A stretch of 64,000 nucleotides of DNA from Nocardioides sp. (GCA_025964985.1 JAOPXU010000412.1:1-64000), one strand, 5' to 3'; shown: positions 8,479 through 17,952, counted from the first letter of the stretch. Program-made: numbers and translations. The notes: a model not told the origin generated them from the sequence alone.

Positions 8479-9776
8479 ACCGCGACCGCGCCACAGCCGA
8501 GTCGGTGCTGGGCCTGCTCGCCGTCGGCGGCGCGGCGGTCGCAATCTGGCCGCTGCTGGTGGCGGTCTCGGCGCCGGTCCCGGTGATCGGCCTGGTCGCC
8601 CACGTCAGCGGCATGCTCGCCGGCTACGGCGTCCTGGTCCTGCTCGTCCTGGTCTCACGGTGGCCGGTCCTGGAACGCGGGCTGGGCGCCGACGTCATGG
8701 CGCGCTGCCACGCGGTCCTCGGTCGCAGCGTGCTGGGTCTGGTGCTGCTGCACGCCGTGACCGCCGTCCTCGTCTGGGCGCAGCTGACGGGTCAGTCGCC
8801 TGCCGACGCCCTCGCGGAAGCGCTCGGGTGGCAGGGCATGGTCGCTGCGAGCGTCGGCACGGTGCTGCTCTGCGTCGCAGCCGGCGTCTCGGTGCGCGCA
8901 GCGCGCCGCAAGCTCAGCCACGAGACATGGCACCTCGTGCACCTGATGACCTACCTCGCGGTCGCGCTCTCGTTCGTGCACCAGCTCGCCGGACCCGACC
9001 TCGCCGGACGTCTGGTGCTGCAGGTGCTCTGGTCACTGCTCTACACCGGCACGTTCGGCCTGGTCCTGACCTACCGGGTCCTTGCTCCGCTGCGTTCGGC
9101 CCGGCGCCACCGGCTGCGCGTCGTGGCCGTCGTGCCGGAGGCGCCGGGCGTCGTCTCGGTCGTGGTGCAGGGCCGCCTGGTCCACGAGCTCGCCGCACAG
9201 TCCGGCCAGTTCTTCCGCTGGCGGTTCCTCACCCCGGGTCTGTGGCACGCCGCGCACCCGTTCTCGCTGTCCGCACCGCCCGTCGGTGACCGGATGCGGC
9301 TCACCGTCAAGGCGCTCGGCGACGGCAGTGGCCGCGTCCAGCAGGTGCCGATCGGCACCCGCGTCGTCGCCGAGGGCCCCTACGGCGCCATGACCGCGGT
9401 CCGCCGTACCCGCCGCGACGTGCTGCTGGTCGCTGGCGGCGTCGGGATCACCCCGATGCGCGCGCTGTTCGAGACCCTGCCACTCGCGCCCGGCCAGGAC
9501 CTGGTGCTGCTCTACCGCGCCGATGACCGCGACCAGGTCGTCTTCCGCGCCGAGCTCGACGCACTGGCAGCCGAACGCCAGGCCCGGGCGGTCTACCTGC
9601 TCGGGAACAACCCCGACCTGCTCTCACCGCGCTCCCTGACCCGGCTGGTCGCCCATCTCGCTGAGCGCGACGTCTACCTGTGCGGCCCGCCCGGGATGAC
9701 CACCGCGCTGCGCGGCTCGCTGGCCGCTGCCGGCGTGCCCGAACGACACATCCACGAAGAGAGGTTCGCCCTGTGA
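8475..9776 (+). CDS. Ferric-reductase-like transmembrane flavocytochrome
   Basis: 433 aa. The N-terminal half has about six membrane helices with paired histidines (RCHAVLGRS...LLHAV and ETWHLVHL...FVHQL) suited to haem binding, as in the ferric reductase-like domain. The C-terminal half is a ferredoxin-NADP reductase module: FAD-binding HPFSLSAPP, the NAD(P)-binding LLVAGGVGITPMRALFE, and the terminal YLCGPPGM. It should move electrons from NAD(P)H through FAD and haem across the membrane, to ferric iron or another acceptor. The GTG start at 8475 overlaps the microprotein stop. Confidence 0.88.
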   Translation: MNRDRATAESVLGLLAVGGAAVAIWPLLVAVSAPVPVIGLVAHVSGMLAGYGVLVLLVLVSRWPVLERGLGADVMARCHAVLGRSVLGLVLLHAVTAVLVWAQLTGQSPADALAEALGWQGMVAASVGTVLLCVAAGVSVRAARRKLSHETWHLVHLMTYLAVALSFVHQLAGPDLAGRLVLQVLWSLLYTGTFGLVLTYRVLAPLRSARRHRLRVVAVVPEAPGVVSVVVQGRLVHELAAQSGQFFRWRFLTPGLWHAAHPFSLSAPPVGDRMRLTVKALGDGSGRVQQVPIGTRVVAEGPYGAMTAVRRTRRDVLLVAGGVGITPMRALFETLPLAPGQDLVLLYRADDRDQVVFRAELDALAAERQARAVYLLGNNPDLLSPRSLTRLVAHLAERDVYLCGPPGMTTALRGSLAAAGVPERHIHEERFAL

Positions 9777-10453
9777 CCACGCGACCCGTCCCGACCTCCC
9801 CCACCGTCCGGTCGGCCTGGAACATCGCTCTGTCCGCAGGCGCCGGCCTGCTGGCCCTCTACACCCTCGCGGTCTGGACGATGGCCGGTCAGATCGCCGA
9901 CACCCGCGCCATGATGGTCGCCGGATCCGTGCTCAGCGATGCCATGTGGACCGACGCGCTGCTCGAACTCATCTCGCCGGCCACGGTGCTTGCCGCGCTG
10001 TGTCTCATCGTGGCCGCAGCCCTGGGACTGCGCGGCCCGGCCGCCGCGGCCTCGGCCGGAGCCACCGTCGTGGCCACCATGATCGCCTCAGAGCTCCTCA
10101 AGCTCGTCCTGGTCCGCCCGGACTGGTTCGACGACGCCGGCAACAGCCTGCCCAGCGGCCACGTCTCGGCTGTCGCAGGGCTGGCCGTGGCGGCCTACGT
10201 CGCCGTACCGCGTCCCGCGCGAGCCGGGACCGCGGCCGCCGGAGCGGTCCTCGTCGCCGCCACGGGCGCGGCGACGATGGCTCTTGGCTGGCATCGACCG
10301 AGCGACGCGGCGGCCTCGGTCCTGCTCGCCGTCGGTGTCGGTGCCGCAGTTACCTACGTGAGCGCTGGTCTCACAGGCTGTGCACCCTCTTCGAGCGGGG
10401 CCCGAGGACCGCACGAGGATGCGCCGGTGCCGCTCACCTCAGGTACGTGGTGA
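9773..10453 (+). CDS. PAP2-family membrane phosphatase with degenerate motifs
   Basis: 226 aa from GTG 9773, which overlaps the flavocytochrome stop (GTGA). Several membrane helices carry PAP2 motifs: KLVLVRPDW (a shortened first motif), SLPSGH intact, and GWHRPSD (catalytic His and Asp present, but the usual Ser-Arg five residues before is absent). PAP2 enzymes dephosphorylate lipid phosphates such as phosphatidic acid or undecaprenyl pyrophosphate on the outer face of the membrane. The altered first and third motifs may mean a different substrate or weaker activity. Confidence 0.8.
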   Translation: MTTRPVPTSPTVRSAWNIALSAGAGLLALYTLAVWTMAGQIADTRAMMVAGSVLSDAMWTDALLELISPATVLAALCLIVAAALGLRGPAAAASAGATVVATMIASELLKLVLVRPDWFDDAGNSLPSGHVSAVAGLAVAAYVAVPRPARAGTAAAGAVLVAATGAATMALGWHRPSDAAASVLLAVGVGAAVTYVSAGLTGCAPSSSGARGPHEDAPVPLTSGTW

Positions 10454-11292
10454 GCGGCGGTGCCGATGGCCGCGAACGGCACAACTACCACCGGCGTCAT
10501 GCCCGGTGCCCGGCTCGCTGGCGCCAGAGGCCCCGGACCGGTGAAACGTCTGCGAAGACCACATCGGAAGGCATAGCGCGACGGAAGCTGGCCCGAGCGT
10601 TGGTGTGGTCCTCGGTCGCCTTCGCCGCCACGTGCGTCGCTGTTGTGCGTGAGGACGCTTGGCTCACCATCTTCGATGGCGCCCTCGGCGGTCCTGCACA
10701 GCATGCCACCGCCTCGCACGACGGATTGCGCAGCTTCTGGTCGTGGATCGACACAGTGCAGTCACCGCATCACCAGCGCCTGATCATGCTCGCGGCGGCG
10801 GTGCTCCTCGCGGCGTCGAGGCGGTGGGCATTGGCAGTCAGGGTGGTGCTGGTCGTCGTGGCAGCCTGGTGGGTGGCGCCGACGGCCAAGTCGGTCTTTC
10901 AGCGTCAGCGTCCCACGTGGCCGGACTCGGTGATGGTGCTGGAGAGCTTTTCCTTTCCCTCCGGACACGCCGTCGCCGGGTGGGTCCTTGCCTGCGTCGC
11001 TGTCCTGGTGGCGGCCGAGACCTGCGCTGGAGTGCGGAGGGTGGCGATCATGGTGTGCGCGGCGGGTGCTGCCGTCCTGGTCTCGCTGGACCGGGTGTTC
11101 CTCGGCGTCCACTACGTCAGCGACGTCGCTGGTGGCGCCTTCCTTGCTGTAGCTGTCACCTGCGCGGCGTGGCTCGTGGTCCCGGACCGGCTCGCACGAG
11201 CCGTAGTAGGCGACACGGCCGAGGTCAGTTGTGCGCACGGCGAGCCGACCGGCCGTGGCATCGGCGTCGAGTTCACGCGTTGGGCTGGCTGA
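10450..11292 (+). CDS. PAP2-family membrane phosphatase
   Basis: About 280 aa if the GTG at 10450, which overlaps the previous stop as GTGA, is the start; AGG lies a few bases upstream. The motifs are complete: KSVFQRQRP (K-x6-RP), SFPSGH, and DRVFLGVHYVSD with R-x5-H-x3-D. There are about six membrane segments. It is the second PAP2 gene in tandem and closes the overlapping gene train. The first 50 residues are basic and unlike family members, so a later start is possible. Its 3' end overlaps the VOC remnant on the other strand by 20 bases. Confidence 0.75.
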   Translation: MSGGADGRERHNYHRRHARCPARWRQRPRTGETSAKTTSEGIARRKLARALVWSSVAFAATCVAVVREDAWLTIFDGALGGPAQHATASHDGLRSFWSWIDTVQSPHHQRLIMLAAAVLLAASRRWALAVRVVLVVVAAWWVAPTAKSVFQRQRPTWPDSVMVLESFSFPSGHAVAGWVLACVAVLVAAETCAGVRRVAIMVCAAGAAVLVSLDRVFLGVHYVSDVAGGAFLAVAVTCAAWLVVPDRLARAVVGDTAEVSCAHGEPTGRGIGVEFTRWAG

Positions 11293-11405
11293 TGCGGACG
11301 TGGTTGCCGAAGGGGTCGCGGATCCCGAAGTCGATGCCGTAAGGCTGCTGCACGGGGTCTTGGGTGATCTCGATACCGGCATTGCTCAGGGTCGCGTGGG
11401 CGGCG
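11273..11405 (-). pseudogene. C-terminal remnant of a VOC (glyoxalase-fold) protein
   Basis: Minus-strand codons encode AHATLSNAGIEITQDPVQ followed by PYGIDFGIRDPFGNHVRI, the typical last 40 residues of a small VOC/glyoxalase-superfamily protein of about 120-130 aa. Upstream the frame stays open to a TTG at 11545 but no longer resembles the family, so the N-terminal two thirds are missing. It is probably an inactive relic, and its end is overlapped by the converging PAP2 gene. Confidence 0.6.
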
Positions 11406-11526
11406 CCGAGGGTCGGGGCGACGCTTGCCAGGGTGAGGGCCGCGGGGACGGCGATGGATGTGAGCAGGGAGCGGGACGGCCTCGAGTGGTCCTGTCTTTG
11501 GTGATGTGCCGAACGCAATCTAGTGT

Positions 11527-11545
11527 TTGTTACGCAAGTTAACAA
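11527..11545. promoter_or_regulatory. Inverted-repeat operator candidate TTGTTA-N7-TAACAA
   Basis: A perfect inverted repeat lies in a short AT-rich stretch that stands out from the surrounding high-GC DNA. GTTAC...GTTAAC-like sites are typical of HxlR/MarR-type repressors. It is placed to control the lost VOC gene on minus and could also affect the lipoprotein at 11657. No regulator gene remains nearby. Confidence 0.4.
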
Positions 11546-11656
11546 CTTTGGGGCCGCAGTGGGGTGTCGGGTCGAGATCCTTGCCGACCTGCGGCGGGGG
11601 GAGGAGAATCCGTCCCCTGTCGGTGTCGGAGACTCGGGCCGTTCGTAAGGAACAGC

Positions 11657-12073
11657 ATGAACATCACGATCACCTGCCTTGTCCCCCTGGCTGCGGTGCT
11701 GATGGCCACCGCGTGCGGCGGCGATGACGGCTCCACAGCCGAGGGACCAGCCGAGGGACCAGCCGGCGGGTCGTCATCGGCGGCGTCGAGCGCCGCTCTG
11801 GTCCCCGCAGGCATCGTTGCCTGTCTCGTCGACGCCGGACTCGACGCCGAAGAGGTGGAGTCGGGAGACACCGCTCGCATCGAAGTGCGCTATCCCCTCG
11901 ACACCACCAAGCTCGACTTCCGCGACACGCCCGCCGATGCCGAGCAGGACCTCGAGTTCGGCGAGGCGTACGACTTCAACGACTTCATCGTCGGGTCGGT
12001 CTACGTCCTGCTCGGTGACGATGACGAATCGGCTGTGGAAGACCGGCCGATCATCGAAGGCTGCCTGTCGTGA
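11657..12073 (+). CDS. Small lipoprotein of unknown function
   Basis: 138 aa from ATG 11657, with AAGGA six bases upstream. The signal peptide ends in a lipobox-like LMATAC, giving a lipidated Cys followed by Gly/Asp/Ser-rich linker. The mature domain is acidic (DAGLDAEEVESGD, FGEAYDFNDFIVGSVYVLLGDDDE) with two further Cys residues, one near the end (EGCLS), which could form a disulfide. The frame is open upstream but the lipoprotein signal decides the start. I recognise no family. Confidence 0.7.
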   Translation: MNITITCLVPLAAVLMATACGGDDGSTAEGPAEGPAGGSSSAASSAALVPAGIVACLVDAGLDAEEVESGDTARIEVRYPLDTTKLDFRDTPADAEQDLEFGEAYDFNDFIVGSVYVLLGDDDESAVEDRPIIEGCLS

Positions 12074-12123
12074 GTCTCATCGGCGCACAAGCCACGCAAC
12101 GGGAGCCTCGCGCCCCGGCGCGG

Positions 12124-12144
12124 GCGGCCGCTATCGGCGGCCGC
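12124..12144. terminator. Hairpin terminator candidate
   Basis: GCGGCCGC, a five-base loop, then GCGGCCGC again (the sequence is self-complementary) lies about 50 bases after the lipoprotein stop. This gives an 8-bp GC stem with no T-run. It plausibly ends the lipoprotein transcript before the DUF5995 gene. Confidence 0.5.
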
Positions 12145-12233
12145 GCACCGGGCGTGCCGCAATTTGGTGAGTACTCCGCCGAGGATTCTCCGATCCGCCG
12201 ACACCAACGTGCTGGGTTTCCTAGGGTCCAGAC

Positions 12234-13178
12234 ATGATGCAGTCCCCCGCGGTGGCGACGATCCCGGAAGCGATCAGCGTGATGCAGGAACTGAGTTCGT
12301 CGCTGCCGGCCACGGATGGGGTGGCCTGCTTCAACAGCATGTACCTCCAGGTGACCGAGGCGGTCGGCGCGAAGCTCAGCGAGGGCGCGTTCGTCGATCC
12401 CGAGTTCATGGACCGGCTCGACGTCAACTTCGTCAACCTCTACCTGCGCAGCTACGCCGCGCACGGGTCCCAGGGGCAGGTGTGCCGTTCGTGGCGCACG
12501 CTGTTCGACCGCCGCGACGACGACCGCGTGCTGCCCTTGCAGTTCGCGCTGGCCGGCATGAACGCCCACATCAACCACGACCTGCCGCTCGCCGTGACGA
12601 TGACCTCCCAAGAACTGGGTCGACCGCCGTCGGCCCGAGGAGTCCGCGAGGACTTCCTCGCCGTCAACGCGGTCCTCGCGGAGGCCGACGACGCCGTGCG
12701 GGCCCGGCTGCAAGGCCCGGTCGCAGCGAGGCTGGACGAGCTCGCCGGTCCCGTGGACGACGTGATGGCCAGCTGGGGCATCGCGCAGGCCCGTGACCTG
12801 GCCTGGGGCCAGGCGCTGCGGCTGTGGGAGCTGCGCGAGGAGCAGCACCGCTCCGCCCGCTTCCTCGGTGCCCTCGACAGCGTCGTGTCGCTCGCCAGTC
12901 ACTGCCTGCTCGCGCCGATCGACGTGCGCGGCTCCCGTGCAGCCGACTTCATCAGCACCGCCTTCGGCGCGGTCGACGACTTCGGCGCCGGGATGCTCGA
13001 CGCCTTGTGGGGCAGCGATCGCGATGACAACCAGCCCGGCCCGTCGCTGTGGGACGACGATGATGACGGTGGCGACGACGGCGACAGTGGCGACGGTGTC
13101 GTCGACCGGGTGTTCGCCCGGCTCCGCGACCTCCGGCAAGGCGATGCCGAGCCGGTGCTTGCCCCCACCACCAGCTGA
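12234..13178 (+). CDS. DUF5995-family protein
   Basis: 314-aa soluble, probably helical protein with no signal peptide. The stretch FALAGMNAHINHDLPLAV and the RSWRTLFDRR region match the conserved core of the actinobacterial DUF5995 family, whose function is unknown; conserved His residues could bind a metal. The C-terminal 50 residues are very acidic (WDDDDDGGDDGDSGDG). It runs convergently into the membrane-protein gene on minus with only 15 bases between. Confidence 0.75.
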   Translation: MMQSPAVATIPEAISVMQELSSSLPATDGVACFNSMYLQVTEAVGAKLSEGAFVDPEFMDRLDVNFVNLYLRSYAAHGSQGQVCRSWRTLFDRRDDDRVLPLQFALAGMNAHINHDLPLAVTMTSQELGRPPSARGVREDFLAVNAVLAEADDAVRARLQGPVAARLDELAGPVDDVMASWGIAQARDLAWGQALRLWELREEQHRSARFLGALDSVVSLASHCLLAPIDVRGSRAADFISTAFGAVDDFGAGMLDALWGSDRDDNQPGPSLWDDDDDGGDDGDSGDGVVDRVFARLRDLRQGDAEPVLAPTTS

Positions 13179-13193
13179 GGCGTCGACGGCGGT

Positions 13194-15110
13194 TCAGGTC
13201 GTCGTGGGTTCGGCACCCTTGGTCGCCTCGACCGGATCGACCGGACCGGCCGGAACGAGGCTGTCGGGTGGCGACATCGGTCGCAGGAGGCGCCGACCGA
13301 CCAGCCACCCTGCCCACGGGATGCCGATGAGGAAGAACGCCCGTTCGGGTGCGCCGGAGGTCACGTCGACGGCGTGGGTCACCTCGCCCCAGTTGAGGAT
13401 GGTGGCACTGAGCACCAGGTAGCCCACGAACATCAGGGTGCGACCGCCCTCGGGCAGGCGTTTGCTGCTGATCCGGGTGAAGCTGGAGTCGCTGAGGACG
13501 GAGTAGACGATCCCGACCACGACGGTGATCACCGCGGAGAGCCCGAAGATCGCGCCGAGAGCAGTGATCCAGTCCCCGCGGCTCAGCGCCAGCCAGGCGA
13601 ACACCGTGAACGCGGCCAGCGCGACGAGTCGTACGTCGTCGAGGCGCCGCCACCGCGCGGCGAGGACGACCGCGACCGCCACGGTCACCACGGCGTCGAC
13701 CAGGGGGTAGGAGAAGCCCGGGTTGGCGTCCCACGTCTGCAACCAGAGCTGGGGTGCCGCCCAGGCACAGATCACCACGAGGCCCGACGCCGTCTCCTTG
13801 GTCAGCAGACGTCGCTGCGACGTGCCGCGCGCCAGCCACAGTCCGACACCGAGACCCACCAGGGCGACGATGGGCAGACCGTGCTCGATGAGCCAGTCGG
13901 TCGGGAAGGCGTCGACGTAGCCGGGCAGGCGGTAGGCGTCGAAGTGGGTGACGGTGACGATCCCCGCCCCGAGCAAGACCATGAACACCAACACCGGAAG
14001 GGCCAGCACCACCACACTGCTGTAGACCAGCCGTTCCTTGGCCTGGTCGAACGCCGCGGTGACAGGGTGCCGGGTCACTGCGCGCACCAGCAGTGCGAGC
14101 AGCAGCACCGAGACCACCGTGCGCGCCACCGAGAGCCGGCTGTCGGCGAGGTAGGCCGCCCAGAAGTCGGTCTCGCGGCCGACGATCCACCAGAGCTTGA
14201 ACGCCAGCAGCACGACCAGCAGCAGTCGCAGGGCACCGACGGCGAGGTCGCGTGCGGCTTCGGCGACGCCCTCGGCCACGTCGAGGCTGAAGTCGACGAG
14301 CAGCACCCCGGAGACGAACAGCAGCGGCAGGAGCAGGGAGTCCACCTCGCCGATCGAGATCGACAGCAGGCTCTGGACCGCGCCTGGCGCTCCGTCGTCG
14401 ACGTAGGCGATGTGCACCCACAGGTGGCCGAGGAAGCACGCCGCTAGTCCCACCACGGTGCTCAGTCGCAGGACGGGTCGGGCCCAGCGGTCCACTCGCG
14501 GCACGAACGCGGCCAGGGCAGCGGCCAGCATCGCAACCCCGGGTGCGAGCCAGCCGGCGGTGATCACCTCGGAGCCGTAGCGGACGGCGAGGCTGTCGCC
14601 GACGTCGACCCCGGACCTGTTGCTGAGCCCGGCGGTCGTCACCAGGTACAGCGCTCCCACCGTCACGCGGACCGCGGCCGAGGAGGCCAGGGCGCCCCAC
14701 AACAGCAGGGTCCAGCCGACCGCGAAGGCGACCAGGGTGACCGGCAGCAGCCGCTCGGGCAGGAACACCAGCGTCGCCTCGTCGCCCGTCGGCAGCATGG
14801 TGCCGCGGCGCCACAGATCGCTGAACAGGGTCGAGGCGAGCAGGAGGGCCAGTGTCACCAGCCCGATGCGGGCTGCTTGGCGTTCGACCCAGGACGTGCC
14901 GGTCAGCGTCAGGTGGCTGTCGACGACGGGGTCGCGGAAGGCGGTCCTCCAGATGGGCCCGATGGGACGTGCGGCTCGCCGCGCCCGCCGGACGAGCGGT
15001 CCTGGCCGAGGTGCAGCACCAGCCGAGTCGGCCAGGTCGGCTGCGGTGGTCGATCCCGGTACGTCGGGAGCCGGAGACAGGGCGGACTGAGATGCGTCGA
15101 GTTCGGTCAC
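13194..15110 (-). CDS. Large polytopic membrane protein, unknown family
   Basis: 638 aa. A Ser/Ala/Pro-rich cytoplasmic N-terminus of about 75 residues is followed by a dozen or more hydrophobic segments to about residue 610. No transport or enzyme motif is evident. The GTG start at 15110 overlaps the stop of the beta-propeller gene (GTGA), so this is the last gene of a five-gene run. It may be a membrane partner for the secreted propeller protein; that rests on gene order only. Confidence 0.7.
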   Translation of the reverse strand: MTELDASQSALSPAPDVPGSTTAADLADSAGAAPRPGPLVRRARRAARPIGPIWRTAFRDPVVDSHLTLTGTSWVERQAARIGLVTLALLLASTLFSDLWRRGTMLPTGDEATLVFLPERLLPVTLVAFAVGWTLLLWGALASSAAVRVTVGALYLVTTAGLSNRSGVDVGDSLAVRYGSEVITAGWLAPGVAMLAAALAAFVPRVDRWARPVLRLSTVVGLAACFLGHLWVHIAYVDDGAPGAVQSLLSISIGEVDSLLLPLLFVSGVLLVDFSLDVAEGVAEAARDLAVGALRLLLVVLLAFKLWWIVGRETDFWAAYLADSRLSVARTVVSVLLLALLVRAVTRHPVTAAFDQAKERLVYSSVVVLALPVLVFMVLLGAGIVTVTHFDAYRLPGYVDAFPTDWLIEHGLPIVALVGLGVGLWLARGTSQRRLLTKETASGLVVICAWAAPQLWLQTWDANPGFSYPLVDAVVTVAVAVVLAARWRRLDDVRLVALAAFTVFAWLALSRGDWITALGAIFGLSAVITVVVGIVYSVLSDSSFTRISSKRLPEGGRTLMFVGYLVLSATILNWGEVTHAVDVTSGAPERAFFLIGIPWAGWLVGRRLLRPMSPPDSLVPAGPVDPVEATKGAEPTTT

Positions 15111-17950
15111 GGTCGGGGCTCCAGGATCATCATGGCGCTGCCGAAGATGGTGGCGGGTACGAGCAGTCGGCCGTCGCGGGTCGCGCTGAACGACGGCGTC
15201 AGCGTGTAGCCATGCGACGGAGGCGCGAAGGCCCCCAGGAACGCTCCCGTGCGGGTGTCGTGCACCGAAATCCGGTACTCGCGTTGGTAGAGGTCGTGGG
15301 TGCGGCCCTGCTCAGCGACGTAGGTGCGGTCGCCGACGACCACAGGACGCCCGGCAAGTGCGGAGCTCAGCTGCAGCCGCCACAGCTCGGCCCCGGTGTC
15401 GGCGTCGAGGGCGAGCACGAGGCCGGACTGGTCGCCGTGCACGACGACCCCGTCGTCGGCGGCCGGCCCGAGCTCACCGAGCGGGCTCTCCACCACCCAG
15501 CGGACCTGGCCGGTCTCGGCGTCGACTGCGCCGATGCCGCTGGTGTCGGCGATCCGGAAGACCTGCCCGAACACCGTGCCGTCGTCGTACGCCAGGGCGC
15601 CCAGGGTCTGCCCGTCGGCCGCCTTCCACACCGGCTCGCCGGTGCGGCCGTCGTAACGGGCCAGACCGCCACCGCCGTAGACGACGTCGCCCACGGGCAG
15701 AGCCACGGGCGAGGTGCCGCCCATGTCACCGGGGACCTGCTGCACCCACATCGGCTTTCCGTCACGCGAGACACCCACGATCCCGGCACCCACTAGGGGC
15801 AGGAAGACGGCGTTCTCGCCGATGGCGGGCTGCGTGTACGGCGTGGGGGTGGTGGCCGGGTGCGTCCAGAGCGGGTCGCCGCCGTCCGGTCCGTAGGCGA
15901 GATACTCCTCGCCCTTCTGCACCACGACGAGGTCGTCGTCGACACTGACGCCCAGGCCCACCCCGGGCCCCTCGACCACCGTCTCGACCGTGCCGTCGGT
16001 GGTGCTGCGCAGCAGCGACTCGCCGCTGGGCGTGAAGAGGGTGGACCCAGACATGTCGGAGCCGAACGACGGCGACGCCGGCAGGTCACGAGTGCTCACG
16101 CGGAACCACACGCCACCGGTCGCCGCCTCCGCGGTGGTCGGGTAGGCGAACAGGGTGGTCTCCTGCCCGACGGCCTCGGTGTCCGCACCGATGACGAGCG
16201 AGCCGTTGACGAGTCCGAGGTCGAGGTCGCAGAGCAGGTCGCCGGAGACGCCGCGGGGCAGGTCCCACCCGGTGTCCTCGGCTCCGTCGTCGAGGTCGCG
16301 CACCGAGACCCGGCCCGCCTTGGACACGGTGATGACCTGCTCGCCGACGATCGCCGGGGCCACGACGGTGGTGGGGAGGTCGCGCTGCCAGCGCAGGTCG
16401 CCGTCCTCGAGGGCGTAGGACTCCAGGTGGTCGTCGTCACCGAGCAGCACGACCTCGTCCTCGCCGAGGGCCAGGTGGGTGGGCAGGTCGCGGCTGATCG
16501 CCTCCCACACGATGGTGCCGCCGCCGTCGAGGGCGTAGACGCTGCCGGCGTCGTCGGCGACGACCACGCGACCGTCACGCGCGAGGGGGCCGGCGGTGAG
16601 ACCGCTGCCGAGGTCTTGTCGCCACAGCTCGGAGCCGTCGTCGAGGTCCAGGGCGAAAACGCTGCCGGCCGGGTCGGCGACGACCAGTGCCCCGGTGTCG
16701 ACCGCCGGCGCCGTCGTGAGCCGCACCCCGAGGTCCTCGGTCCACTCGACCGCGCCGCTGGCCAGGTCGATCGCGGTCATCAGACCGTCGTCGCTGGCCA
16801 CCAGGGCCAGCGACCCGTCGACGGCCGGCTCGGTGGACACGATGTCGCCGAAATGGTGCACCCATCGAGCCGCACCGTCGGCGAGGTCGAGGGCCCACAG
16901 GTTCTTGGTGCCGTCGGCGACCAGTACCCGGTCGCCGGCCATGGCCGCGGTGGCGAGGATCGGGCCCTCGAGGCGGACCCGCCACCGGATGGCGCCGCTC
17001 GCGTGCTCACGGACCGTGACCTGGCCGTCCTCCTCGACCAGGACGGCGACCTCGTCGTCGCTCACGGGCGCCCAGCCCAGGTCGACGGCCGGGGTGTCGC
17101 TCCACGCCAGCGTGGGCTCGAGCCGGCCCTCGAGCACCGCACGGGTCCGTCCGGGGTCGAACCCGGCCTGGCTGCCCGGTCCCGGGTCGGCGTCCACGGC
17201 CGGTGGGCGCTCGGCGTACCAGCTGTCGGCGGCGCCGTGGAACTCGACGAGCTCCTCGGTGATGAGCTTTTGTCCGGGCAGGTCAAGCACGGTGCGCACG
17301 GCGCCGTAGCCCGGACAGGACCACTCCTCCACCACCTCGACGTCGGCGGGTTCGTCGCTGGGCTCCTCGTCGGGTGCGGTGACGGTCTGACGGGACTCGG
17401 TGTGCACGCAGTCGGTGAAGGTGCGGCCGCCGACCTCGAGGTCGGTGATGTCGAGGATCTCGGAGGTCGAGTCGAGGGTGAGCGACCCGACAAGTCCGTT
17501 GAAGGACCAGGTGGCGCCGACCTCCAGGGGCAGCTCGAAGGAGGCGGCGGGCGGTTCGACGGCGAAGTGCTGGGCCTGCTGCTGCAGGCCGTACTGGAGC
17601 AGCTGCTGTCCGTCGTCGCTGAGGTTGAGGTCGACGGTGTTGGAGGTGGGACCGCGCCCGGGATAGTCGGTGTAGCTGCTCTGCAGCTTGACCGCGTCGA
17701 GGGCCTCGGCGTTGAGTCCGGCGGGTCCGGTGATCTGCTTGGTGCGGGTCCCGGACGGCTCGTCCCCGGCACGGACGTCGTAGACCCAGGTGGTCCCCAG
17801 CTCCAACGGCTGGAGGAGGGCGAGCTCGTCGTCCTCAGGCGATGGTTCGGCGACGTGGACCAGCCCGGCCATGACAGCGGGGACCAGGACCAGCGGGGGC
17901 AGCCAGGCTGCGCCCCGCCTGGCCCGGGACGTCATGGCCGGGCGGCTCAC
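15107..17950 (-). CDS. Secreted PQQ-type beta-propeller protein
   Basis: About 947 aa. After a hydrophobic N-terminal signal or anchor, residues about 30-270 form a domain with Cys pairs and acidic linkers. The rest is a long series of PQQ/pyrrolo-quinoline-like blades: GAIRWRVRLEGP, GAARWVHHFGD, GAVEWTEDLGV, GSELWRQDLG, DLRWQRDLPT, GELWRLQLS-type strands recur every 40 or so residues. These repeats resemble BamB and PQQ dehydrogenases, but the enzyme-type ligands are not apparent, so a scaffold role is likelier. The start could be GTG 17950 (two bases after the upstream stop) or ATG 17935. Confidence 0.75.
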   Translation of the reverse strand: MSRPAMTSRARRGAAWLPPLVLVPAVMAGLVHVAEPSPEDDELALLQPLELGTTWVYDVRAGDEPSGTRTKQITGPAGLNAEALDAVKLQSSYTDYPGRGPTSNTVDLNLSDDGQQLLQYGLQQQAQHFAVEPPAASFELPLEVGATWSFNGLVGSLTLDSTSEILDITDLEVGGRTFTDCVHTESRQTVTAPDEEPSDEPADVEVVEEWSCPGYGAVRTVLDLPGQKLITEELVEFHGAADSWYAERPPAVDADPGPGSQAGFDPGRTRAVLEGRLEPTLAWSDTPAVDLGWAPVSDDEVAVLVEEDGQVTVREHASGAIRWRVRLEGPILATAAMAGDRVLVADGTKNLWALDLADGAARWVHHFGDIVSTEPAVDGSLALVASDDGLMTAIDLASGAVEWTEDLGVRLTTAPAVDTGALVVADPAGSVFALDLDDGSELWRQDLGSGLTAGPLARDGRVVVADDAGSVYALDGGGTIVWEAISRDLPTHLALGEDEVVLLGDDDHLESYALEDGDLRWQRDLPTTVVAPAIVGEQVITVSKAGRVSVRDLDDGAEDTGWDLPRGVSGDLLCDLDLGLVNGSLVIGADTEAVGQETTLFAYPTTAEAATGGVWFRVSTRDLPASPSFGSDMSGSTLFTPSGESLLRSTTDGTVETVVEGPGVGLGVSVDDDLVVVQKGEEYLAYGPDGGDPLWTHPATTPTPYTQPAIGENAVFLPLVGAGIVGVSRDGKPMWVQQVPGDMGGTSPVALPVGDVVYGGGGLARYDGRTGEPVWKAADGQTLGALAYDDGTVFGQVFRIADTSGIGAVDAETGQVRWVVESPLGELGPAADDGVVVHGDQSGLVLALDADTGAELWRLQLSSALAGRPVVVGDRTYVAEQGRTHDLYQREYRISVHDTRTGAFLGAFAPPSHGYTLTPSFSATRDGRLLVPATIFGSAMMILEPRP

Positions 17951-17952
17951 GG

